A stretch of 64,000 bases of DNA, taken from NCBI GenBank assembly GCA_021234155.1, contig JAJEKV010000072.1, forward strand, positions 2,664,436 through 2,728,435. The letters are read 5' to 3'. Origin of the DNA: Isoetes taiwanensis. Taxonomy: Eukaryota; Streptophyta; Lycopodiopsida; Isoetales; Isoetaceae. The notes beneath the pieces were generated by a model. That model was not told the origin of the DNA, did no database searches, and was given only the letters and a program-made list of their open reading frames with translations. Below are positions 55,751 through 64,000 of the stretch, piece by piece. Positions within the stretch are counted from its first letter, which is position 1, and every line of letters starts with the position of its first letter. Position numbers and translations under genes: made by a program.

Positions 55751-57415
55751 TGTGACGTTACAGGACAGTATACGGTCCCAGGACGTATACTGTACTGCCT
55801 CGTCACGCGTACACGCCACTCCGACTGACGTGCACGCTAACGTGTAGCCAGGTGGGTAGCCCTAGGGGGCAACGTGCCAGGAATATGTGCAACTATTAAT
55901 GTGCACATTTTCCAATATACACATTAATGTGGGCACACATTTCCATGTGGACACTTGATGCCAAGTGGGCCACACCCATAGGTGCAATTAATGTGCACAT
56001 TTTCCAATGTACACATTAATGTGGGCACACATTTCCATGTGGGCACATTTTGCCACCTAGCCATTAAAGGCAAGTGGGCCCATTTCCAATTATCCCACAT
56101 GCCTAAAGGGGATAATTGGAAACCCTAGCCACCCCCTTGTCTATTAAGGGAGGGAAACCCTAACTTGCCCAATTTTCATTTCTAGGGTTTTGAACCCTCG
56201 CTTTGGCTGCCTCAACACCAAAACCGCCCCCGCATCGCCCGAGAGAATTGCACCATTAGTTTCCCCGATTCGAAAAGCTTCCAGCCAGGATGGTCGAGCT
56301 CAGTCGAGGAGCCACTCAAGGATCAGGTATTTGGTTAATTAGATAGTCTAAACCCTAATTCAGTCCATAGAATCAAAGAGGTTTAGCCTATTAAATTGCC
56401 CATAGCAGCCTTCTAGATCTTTAGATACCAGCCTCTAACTAAAGAACCTAACTCTATGATGTAGATTAGATATAGTTCTTTAGTTCTTCTGTGATGTATA
56501 TGGATGATGTATCTCTATGAACTCCTTGTATTGGGAAGGGGGTAGAGACCTAAAGCTTGGTAGTAGATGCTCATAGAGTAGCCTCTCTAGCACACTATAG
56601 ATTCGCCTGTGGTACAAGAACCACACCTGGTTGTGGGTGAAGGGGCCAGACTGGCTAAGAAGGAGGTTCGTGTCCTGACTCTTGAACGATCCCTCTGGTG
56701 TGTAAGGCCTATCAGGGATCATTGTGACTAGGTCTAATGGCTCACCACCGAAAAGTGCGGGTGAGGCATGGACTGACACCGAAGCGGAAGTGGTGTACAC
56801 CTTCCAGTGGGTTTAGAATCACGGGCAAAGTGGCCCTCTAGTCACCTTGAGTCAAGATGTAGATCTCTGGAGGGAGTGATCCCTTCCTGCCCCATCGGAA
56901 CTGGGAGGATGAAACCCAGGAATAGCCCTTTTGGCTATGCATCCGGCGGGCTACAGTCAGGTCCCGACACTTTTCAGCCTACTCGCAAAGTGTGCAATGT
57001 GAGGGGCGGATGGAGTGGACAACCCTATGCCATGTTCATATGCCACCCAAATCCATTGCCATGAATTTCGTCCCCAAGGAACGAACTCGAGACCCAAGCC
57101 GCCGGGCCATCCCCATGAGTCTGAGCCTTGGGTAGAACTCCCCATATGTATTGTGCTCACCTTGTTTATGCAGATAGGATGGACCACCCTTCGAGGTGGA
57201 TATGTGCTTATGTTATATACTGACATGTATGTTTACGCTTCCGCAGCTAGGTAGGCCCTGAGGGAGACGGGGTAAAATGACCCCTTCACTCTTCCCACTG
57301 GAACCAGTCACGGTTGCAGTGTTATGTGGAGGGCCCTGTATCGGCATGGAGCTGGTATGGGGGATGAACTCCTGTTATACGGTGAGTGCGCCGTATACGA
57401 GTAGGGGACGTCACA
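55751..57415 (+). repeat. gypsy 3' LTR
   Basis: TGTGACGTTACAGG...GGGGACGTCACA, 1665 bp. It has the same internal tandem block as the 5' LTR. Most differences from the 5' copy are small clustered indels and swaps, many near CG dinucleotides. Confidence 0.93.
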
Positions 57416-57904
57416 CACTCCTGCTCCCTCTAAGTCAGCAATGATATTGTCAAAGGTTTGAAAAAACTCATTGACATTGTCTTTATCATGAAACCTTAGC
57501 CTTCTCATTTCATTTTCAAGCACATCGATTTGTGAGGAGGTTTTCTCCTCATAATTAAGGAGCATATAACTCCACATCTCGCTAGGATGCAATCCTCTTA
57601 TAATTAATGAGTTTACCTTACTCATTATAATCCCTTGAGCCTCTCTTAGTTTTGCCACATCTACTGTGCCTCCTCCTTTTGTTGCTTTGGTGCTAGCTTC
57701 TGCCTCAGCTCCTTTTACTGAGCTCGAGCTTCCTTCAGCAGCAACCTCAGAGAATCTGCTCTTAGGTTCAACAATATCCCATAGCCCTTCTACTTGCAAT
57801 ACATGCTTGATCTTTTCTTTCCAAACTTGGAATCCTGAATCCCCCTTGAAGACATCAATGGCACTCAACAGGCCTGCACCAAATCTGCTTGCCATTTGTC
57901 TCAA
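57416..57904 (-). pseudogene. copia gag N-terminal half
   Basis: The minus frame begins MRQMASRFGAGLLSAIDVF and reads GFQVWKEKIKHVLQVEGLWD and LREAQGIIMSKVNSLIIRGL, typical of copia Gag (UBN2-type). It runs to ADLEGAGV, where the gypsy element interrupts it. It resumes at 44039 as YSQQQQVLAISRSV. This part is intact. Confidence 0.85.
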
Positions 57905-57908
57905 CCTA

Positions 57909-57920
57909 GCTCTGATACCA
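57909..57920 (-). promoter_or_regulatory. copia primer-binding site (initiator tRNA-Met)
   Basis: On the minus strand TGGTATCAGAGC lies one base inside the LTR end TTCTAACA, a perfect 12-base match to the plant initiator-tRNA-Met 3' complement. Confidence 0.92.
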
Positions 57921-57921
57921 C

Positions 57922-58495
57922 TGTTAGAAATAAGCAGTGAATAGAACCAATATCATGTAACAATGTTAGATTTTCTTGGATTGATAATCATCTATGTGTA
58001 AGAAACACCTCAATCTAATAGCATAAGATGATTTTACATTCAACTCAACAAAAAACCAATTGTATAACACTAGCCAAGTCACTTCTTCAACTTATCATTA
58101 ACATTGGCAATTATGACCATTGGAAATAATCTTAGCATTACTGTTCATATGAGATCGATGAGGATACTGTAACTTCAAACTTCAAATAGGTCATTCAATT
58201 TCAAATCGATTCATACCTGCTTCACGATTGCTCCTGCTAATTTCCAATGAATGCTCAACCTCTGTATTACATCTTTATTTATCTTTGCAGTCCGACGGTC
58301 AAGCCAGACCGCCGATTGGCTCTTCATGTCTTCGTCATACTGAATCGATTCATTTGAACCGAAATTGGCTCCATTGACAGGTGCTTTAGGTGCTCAAACT
58401 TCTTAGGTGCTTTAGGTGCTTTAGGTGCTATCTCAACTTTGTCACCGAATTTCCTTGAATATTTTCCCATCTCAATTATGGCATGAATTCTAACA
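57922..58495 (-). repeat. copia 5' LTR (right copy)
   Basis: 574 bp, TGTTAGAAAT...AATTCTAACA on the + strand. It is followed by the target duplication CTTTT. Confidence 0.93.
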
Positions 58496-59010
58496 CTTTT
58501 GAGATTATTGAAAAGGCAGATACTCAATCTCCTCACACATCTTAAATTTCATAAGATGTTTCATCTAAGCCTTTTAAAAAAATATAAACCTAATCTGGAA
58601 GAAATCATGGAATCTCCAACATTATCGCAAATGACAGAGGAACAATTAAAAATAGTTTCTGAAGCTCTTCTTTATAGAGCTTATATAAACAGGCAAGGAA
58701 AACCTAAATATTGTAGTATTTGGTTAAATGGAAATAACTTCCCATAGAGGATCCTACTTGGGTTCTCAAAATGGATATAGATAAGACATATCCGCAGGAT
58801 CATATAAACCAAAGAACTGGATTCCTGCAAAACCCTCACCGCTAAGAACCCATCCAAAATAGAAAAACCAAGAAAACCCAGATCTGGACTGCACAAAAAC
58901 TCTGGTCGAAAAAATATTTCTTGAACCACATCCAAGAAGGCTTAGTGGGAACCAGTCGCTGGCAGCAGTGGCCGAATCCAAGCCGAAGGAAGAGCCCTAC
59001 TACCGAGCTT
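58496..59010 (+). mobile_element. old Ty3/gypsy remnant, right part, with chromodomain-like region
   Basis: Continues the pol interrupted at 39643: HKMFHLSLLKKYKPNLEE, then SPTLSQMTEEQLKIVSEALL, YRAYINRQGKPKY, IWLNGNNFP and, after one stop, EDPTWVLKMDIDKTYPQ. The spacing and the final 'EDPTW' and 'YPQ' fit a chromovirus chromodomain. 58760-59010 is probably 3' non-coding sequence of that element. Confidence 0.75.
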
Positions 59011-59365
59011 CCTGGAAAAGCCAAAGAAAACTCGCAGAGAAAGGAAAAGGATGCTACATCCAATCTCAAAAGCATAGAAACGAAAAAGGACATGATCACC
59101 AGACCAGAAATTTTAGCAGATTGTGCAATAAAGATCAAACATAGGAATAGTCTTTGAACGGTAGATTATCAAACTAGTAGGATAGAGAAGAAGCAGAAAA
59201 CTAGCTCAAAGAAGAAGCAGAAAACTAGCTCAAGAGAACGCCGATGACGAAAAAATGAAAAGATGCTGAATAAATAGGGAGTCCGAAAAAGGGGCGCCCC
59301 CATCCAATACGTTATAGATTTCAAATAATTTGCTGAGTCTTCTAATCTCATACTATTCTCTAATA
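59011..59365. other. unassigned flank of the old gypsy element
   Basis: Contains a GAAGAAGCAGAAAACTAGCTCAA phrase present twice in tandem (about 59190-59231). No coding recognised. Confidence 0.4.
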
Positions 59366-59369
59366 ACTA

Positions 59370-59925
59370 ATGTCATCGATCCGCGTAGCGGATCGAGATT
59401 CTTGCGCAAGACGAGCATGCAATGCGTCGCATGCATGCATCGCATGCATTTTTAGGCCGTTCATCAGGTTGGGGGATCACTATTTATTGCAGAGTTCTTC
59501 ATCGACTTTTCATCAGCGCTTTCTCATCTCTCAGCAGTATCCATGGCTTCTATTCTTTGATCTCATGCGGAGGAGGGGCTTCTTCTTGCATGAGCTACTC
59601 TTTCTTGACCATTCCTATCCTTTCTAACCTTGTCTATCTTTGCCTTTTTGTCCGGCATAGGACAATTCTTCAACTTTTCTCCTCGGATCTAGTATTTGAT
59701 GTTCTATGGTATCGGGATGTTGTTGTTTTCATGCGAGTCACAGAGCAAGAATGTCATCGATCCGCGTAGCGGATCGAGGTTCTTGCGCAAGACGAGCATG
59801 CATGCATTGCATGCGTCGCATGCATTTTTAGGTCGTTCATCAGGTTGGGGGATCGCTATTTATTGCAGAGTTCTTCATCGACTTTTCATCAGCGCTTTCT
59901 CATCTTTCAGCAGTATCCATGGCTC
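59370..59925. repeat. pair of ~180-bp direct repeats with palindromic head
   Basis: ATGTCATCGATCCGCGTAGC ... AGCAGTATCCATGGCT is present at 59370-59546 and 59752-59923. Each copy starts with the perfect inverted repeat CGATCCGC-GTA-GCGGATCG, then CTTGCGCAAG (a palindrome) and a cluster of GCATGC palindromes. The phrase TTGTTGTTTTCATGCGAGTC(A/G)CAGAGCAAGAATG occurs at about 59719 and again at 60433. The repeats look like remnants of LTRs or of a tandemly inserted element. Confidence 0.75.
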
Positions 59926-59969
59926 CCACCCTCCCCCCCTTAAAATTATTATTTATATGTTTATATTTG

Positions 59970-60080
59970 TTATAATTGTCGCGTGGCACGTGTGACCAGC
60001 CCCTCGCTTTTTCAAAGTGTAAATATTGTTTTTTGTCGCGTGGCACGCGTGACCAGCCCCTCACTTTTCGAGATTTTTTC
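59970..60080. repeat. tandem repeat GTCGCGTGGCACG(T/C)GTGACCAGCCCCTC
   Basis: Two copies about 57 bp apart, each followed by GCTTTTTCA or ACTTTTCGA. The first contains CACGTG. Function unknown. Confidence 0.65.
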
Positions 60081-60782
60081 TCTATTGGTTTTTCTGTTGG
60101 TGATGTGCAGGTCCAGGGATGATGCGCGACTTTGGTATTCTCTGTGGAGCGTGGGTTTTTTTTGTGGGAACGTTTAGCAGCCTTGTGTTGTCCAAGCCCC
60201 TTGCCGAGATTTTATCGCTAGGGTTTTTCCTCAAAAGCCGAAAGGGCGGGGTTTTTTAATCCCTGCGATAAGCTCTCGGCAGGTACACTAGCCAACATCT
60301 GTAGCACACAATTTTATTTGGGGTCCAGGTGTTATAACTGGATATTCCCTATGGTTTTCATTTTTTGGGTAGCCTGCGATGTGCAGCTACCCACTCTATA
60401 CCATTATAGAAAAAACTGCTGAGATGAATGAAAAGCCTAGTTGTTGTTTTCATGCGAGTCGCAGAGCAAGAATGAATGCCAACCTAATTTTTCGAGAGGT
60501 GTTTTACCAACATTCAAGATTGTTTATCCATGGTCAATATTTTGAATGATATATTCTCCACTAGATATTTCAACTATTTCACAACTTCTACATTAGCATC
60601 TATGATAAATTTCTACGAGAGCTAGAGACTGTCTAGCCCTGATAATAGGTTTTTAGTATTCATTGAAGTCATTTCTTAAGAATATCAAGAATCCTTCACA
60701 TCATTTCGACTTTACACAGACATTATGTTATCAGATGTTGAACATTGACAGTGGATCTAATCCCACAGGTTTGGAACTAAAG

Positions 60783-60832
60783 AAATGTTCGCGGCGGTCT
60801 TGGCTACCGCTACAAAAATTTCTTGTAATGTT
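60783..60832. repeat. GC-rich hairpin repeat, copy 2
   Basis: Matches 864-915 in the same orientation: TTCGCGGCGG(T)CTTGGC(TA)CCGC...TTTCTTGTAATG. The right arm has lost complementarity. Confidence 0.55.
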
Positions 60833-62481
60833 TATTATTTTAGGCAATCTTTTGATTGTAGACGAATGCCCCATTGACCTTGTAGAGTACCTCTTAATAT
60901 GAGGAAACATCACCTAGGAAATTGATGAATCCATCATGGGATGAGTTCACTGCATCGTACATTTATGGAAGGCCATTGCTCAAAACTCCATCACGCGATG
61001 AGTTTGTGGCATATATTTGTAGAAAATAGCAACATGGAGAACAATCTGTACAAAACCCTTATGGGACATATTTCATAGAAGACTCCACTTGGATGTTAAC
61101 TTTTAGAGGACCTTCTATTGGGAAAAAGTAGACGAAGACATCTTTATGCACTAATCATGCATCCTAGCGATTTGTAGGCAAAGCATATAATCTTGGCACA
61201 TTTACTCTTTTGAACAAGCAAATATATAGGGATATGGCAGCATTTATTATTTGAGCAAGTAAACTTATGGCAACATTTCATAGTTTTGTGAGCAAACAAA
61301 CTAATAGGGATATGGCAACATTACTTTGTGAGCAAGTAGGTTTTAAATATGACATTTGAGACAATTCTTTTCTTTGGTGAGCAAAATGCAGAGTCATCAA
61401 TATTATATAGTACGACCTTAGCACGTACAGTTGTCATGAGAGTATATGTCCTTGGCATATTTATTTTTACGCAAGCGAGATTGCGAAACTATTAACTTAG
61501 AATATTCCATCTTTTTAAGCAAACAATCTTACAGAAACATGACATACATTCTACTGGTTGAGTAGAGTTGTAGCACTTAACCTTGCCCCCTATGCCATTT
61601 TGAGACATGCAACCTATTATTTTGAGCAAAAAAAAAATGATGAACAAGATTATAAATCAAAAGTTGGAGCATCTAGTTTTTATTTTGAGCAAATAGATTT
61701 TCAAAACTGTATTTTGAGAAAAAATGACTCTTATTTCAATAAACAGTTTTGTTGATAGAAATATCACCATGGGCATCATTGAAATCCTAACAAATGTGAT
61801 GAAATCCAACTCAGATGCATTTCGACATGGCTGGAGTTGTGGAGCAAAAATAGAAATTACTAAAGATAATGGCATGGCAGTCTCATGGTGGCGGAGAAGA
61901 GCGCTTTTCTAGAAGCAGCAAAGTGAGATAAAAAAATAATGTGCTAACGCACTGCGGGTTGCCCTTGCAACTATTTTGTAGATGGTGTCTAGTAGCCAAA
62001 CTAAGGATATGTGGAGCTATGCTATGCTAGGAAGGCTAAGTAATAAGCACCCTATTCTACAGGCCTAATTACTAAATACCAATGTCCTACATAACCAACA
62101 TGAAATGCATGTGCTCTATTCTTGCATCAGTTCAAGAAGGTCACAGATTTCTTAAAGATGGTCATAGTAGCTCAGTGCTAGATAAGTTAAACGAGATTTC
62201 ATCTAAGAATTGAGAAATGTCAAGAAAAATAACTGGAGCTCTGATTTGTTGTCTGAACTATTTGGCCACTCTCTAGATAATTTATAGTTTTACCAATAGG
62301 AGGTCTAGCCTAAAGCAAAACTGATGTCAAAGTAGTTGATGATTCTGTGAGAATTTATGTCATCAAAATAAGAGTGGATAGAAAGGTCGTAGCACCTGCA
62401 ACTTCATCATGGAAGTGCAGCCTAGTTAGTTTAGGAACACGAAGTTCTTGACATACCAAATTACCTCACTTTCATGCAATT
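60833..62481. other. no gene recognised
   Basis: AT-rich DNA with loose repeats of 'gagcaa(g/a)', 'atggcaacatt' and 'tgtgagcaa' phrases (61200-61370). Only short frames. Confidence 0.4.
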
Positions 62482-63618
62482 ATCATCTGCAAAATGGCTA
62501 TCGCTCCCGGGGGGAGGGAGGGGAGGGAGGGAGAGAATCTTCATTTAGCTATGGAGAGGGGGATTCTTGGTATGTGCATTGCATACATCTTGCATTTTGA
62601 GACTGCAATCATTAGATCTCAACTTTTCTTGCGAGGCTTGGAGTTAGGCTATGCATCAATGTTTTATTCCTGCTCCTCAGATGTTTGAAGCTCTCTGTGA
62701 CAAAAAAATGATCAGAGGTCTTCAAGAAGTTCTCTCATTTCTATGCTAATAAAACATGTATTTCCATTCTCTGCTCTATTAGACTTGTCCTTATGCTTCT
62801 GCAATATTTCTTCCATGCCGAGCACTAAAGATTTCTTCAGGCCAATTCCCATAAAGTCATGGTATCAAGTATTCTATTGTCTTGAAGTAGCAATTTGAAT
62901 TGATTGTCAAAACAGGACTTTGAACTATGATTTAAGCCACTTCACCCTCCGGCCATGGAGGGCAACCCTCCATGCGCAGCACCTTGTTTATTTTCCAGGC
63001 ACCACAACCATCTAACTCTGGCCATTTCCTTTCTTGTTTTTCCTTTTTCGATTTTATTTGCCAGACACGTCATTGGATGATTCTTTTGTGTCTCTAGGTA
63101 TGATTATGCTTCTAGATATGATGTTAAGTAGAAGTTTCTACAAATAAGGAATTTGGCTATTGCTCTAATGCCCATCTCGCGGTTTCATTTATGCTTCCCA
63201 CTTGAATTCAATCTTGTTTTCTTATAAGCATCAACCAGATGATCCTATGCTTCTCTAATATCAAGTTAGGTCCTTCAAAACTGCTTCTTGTTGTTACTGA
63301 CCATTACGCTCGGATGTCTTTATATCAAATGTGCTCAAAGAGCCTTAGAAGGTCCATGCACATTATCCTCTATGTGCATATCCTCATCTACATTTTCTTT
63401 TATGGAAAGCTCCTTGTAATAAAGAAAAATAGAATTATGGCATAACACAAAGACAAGGCATATTCACTGTAATGCTAGCAGCCTCAAAATGCAAAATGTA
63501 TGCAATGCACATACCAAGAATCCCCCTCTCCATAGCTAAATGAAGATATCTCTCTCCCCCCCCCCCCCTCCCCAAAAAAAAAAAAAAAGGGAGCGATAGC
63601 CATTTTGCAGACGATGAA
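62482..63618. repeat. inverted-repeat pair, arms ~125-140 bp, ~870 bp apart
   Basis: 62482-62606 and 63478-63618 are reverse complements: ATC(A/G)TCTGCAAAATGGCTATCGCTCCC, then a G-rich or poly-A/poly-C tract, then CTTCATTTAGCTATGGAGAG, GGGGATTCTTGGTATGTGCA and TTGCATACAT. The same frame (MERGILGMCIAYILHFE) is open in both arms. The arms differ mainly in the homopolymer tract. The interval between contains a perfect hairpin, CATGGAGGG-CAA-CCCTCCATG (62954-62974), and no recognised gene. Confidence 0.8.
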
Positions 63619-63744
63619 TATTCTGCCACATTTCTAAAATAAATACTGGCCTCCTTTAAAATCAAGAATTGAAATTGCTAAGACCCAAAGATCCATCAAG
63701 CATTTCAAAACCAAAAAATCGCTATCTATTGATAGAATAGAATA

Positions 63745-64000
63745 GAATATGATTTTATCGTCCACGGAGACCAACTGGCCTATGGGACCCAAGTACAAAG
63801 AGAGAGAGAGCAGCAGGCGTATTACTACCAGGATTAAACAACCCCCGCCCCGAAGGGTTTTCGGGGGAAAAACCTTAGTAGCAATAAGGATGCTGATATA
63901 CTGCACAGTTATATACATAATCAGAAGTACAGCTGAGGTTAATGTTGGACATGGGGGCATAGCTGAGTCCGCGTATCCATTACCTCCTGAGGTCTGATCC
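63745..64000 (+). repeat. dispersed repeat R4, plus copy, running off the window
   Basis: Matches the reverse complement of 33930-34207: ATCGTCCACGGAGACC, GAAGGGTTTTCGGGGGAAAA, ATCCATTACCTCCTGA and the ILSSTETNWPMGP reading. The element continues beyond the right end. Confidence 0.6.

Larger units (their letters stand above)
44045..57415 (+). mobile_element. 13.4-kb Ty3/gypsy (chromovirus-like) element with two extra gene cassettes
   Basis: LTRs of about 1.66 kb (44045-45706, 55751-57415) have TGTGACG/CGTCACA ends. The first T is missing from the 5' copy. The target duplication CACTC lies at 44040-44044 and 57416-57420, inside the copia gag. The order is LTR, PBS, hairpin pair, TATA, H3-like ORF, hairpin pair, TATA, acidic ORF, gag, protease, RT, RNase H, integrase, chromodomain-like tail, PPT, LTR. 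The internal region is about 10 kb. gag-pol takes about 5 kb of it and the two extra cassettes about 4.2 kb. The sequence is GC-richer than its surroundings. Coding frames are broken mostly by single-base indels. Confidence 0.92.
39644..58495 (-). mobile_element. Ty1/copia LTR retrotransposon, itself interrupted by a gypsy element
   Basis: LTRs at 39644-40221 and 57922-58495 start TGTTAGAA and end TTCTAACA and are nearly identical (about seven substitutions by eye in ~575 bp). The 5-bp target duplication CTTTT lies at 39639-39643 and 58496-58500. Orientation is minus: the PBS is next to the right LTR and the PPT next to the left LTR. Without the nested 13.4-kb gypsy insertion plus its 5-bp duplication (44045-57420) the element is about 5.5 kb, normal for copia. 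It landed in the post-integrase region of an older gypsy element. Gag, PR, IN, RT and RNase H are recognisable but frameshifted. Confidence 0.93.

Noticed and set aside
44040..57420. Reading the H3-bearing gypsy as part of the copia element
   Set aside because: It has its own LTRs, PBS, PPT and target duplication, and interrupts the copia gag.

Overview
This window is nuclear DNA of a land plant from a large, repeat-rich genome. The evidence is one intact, intron-containing host gene (ATG8, GT-AG introns of 74-253 bp), copia and chromovirus-type gypsy LTR retrotransposons primed by initiator tRNA-Met, and L1-like non-LTR elements. The decayed, nested repeat content would suit a fern or gymnosperm, but I cannot fix the lineage from the sequence.

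Layout. 1-5.6 kb: no gene; dispersed repeats and two strong fold-back sequences. 5.6-11.3 kb: a gene-like composite on + with spliced RING-H2-like exons, an FCP1/NLI-type HAD phosphatase-like fragment and a partial Ulp1-type cysteine protease, embedded in TTGTGG-rich minisatellites. 11.3-12.9 kb: minisatellites and a (CACCAT)21 array. 12.9-16.1 kb (-) and 19.5-22.5 kb (+): two decayed copies of one DDE-like transposase family, flanking an L1-like LINE on - (16.4-18.2 kb) and a poly(A)-tailed non-LTR end on +. 23.6-23.8 kb: nine GGAATATTCC-type palindromes. 24.5 kb: a small hypothetical gene. 25.4-26.0 kb: an ACC-rich to GGT-rich inverted microsatellite. 26.2-30.1 kb (-): exons of a decayed gene ending in a Ulp1-like domain. 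30-35.5 kb: repeats and unrecognised fragments. 36.0-37.0 kb: ATG8, the only clearly intact host gene.

37.8-59.0 kb is a three-level nested insertion. An old gypsy pol remnant was split by a copia element (39644-58495, TSD CTTTT, minus orientation). That copia gag was in turn split by a 13.4-kb gypsy element (44045-57415, TSD CACTC, 1.66-kb LTRs).

The notable discovery is in the innermost gypsy element. Between its primer-binding site and gag it carries two extra gene cassettes. Each has a pair of 67-bp GTCTCAC...GTGTGAGAC hairpins, a TATAAATAG box and a related leader. The first cassette encodes a histone H3-like protein: its reading begins MARTKQT and its last 91 residues are an H3 histone fold ending HAKRVTLM...GERP. 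A long acidic/basic insert separates the tail from the fold. The second encodes an acidic protein of about 500 residues with no family I recognise. The gag-pol downstream ends in a degenerate chromodomain-like region. An element carrying both an H3-like protein and a possible H3-tail reader is, as far as I know, undescribed.

59-64 kb: further direct and inverted repeats and no gene. Many ORFs in the gypsy element are broken by single-base indels that partly compensate each other, so some breaks may be consensus-sequence errors rather than true decay.
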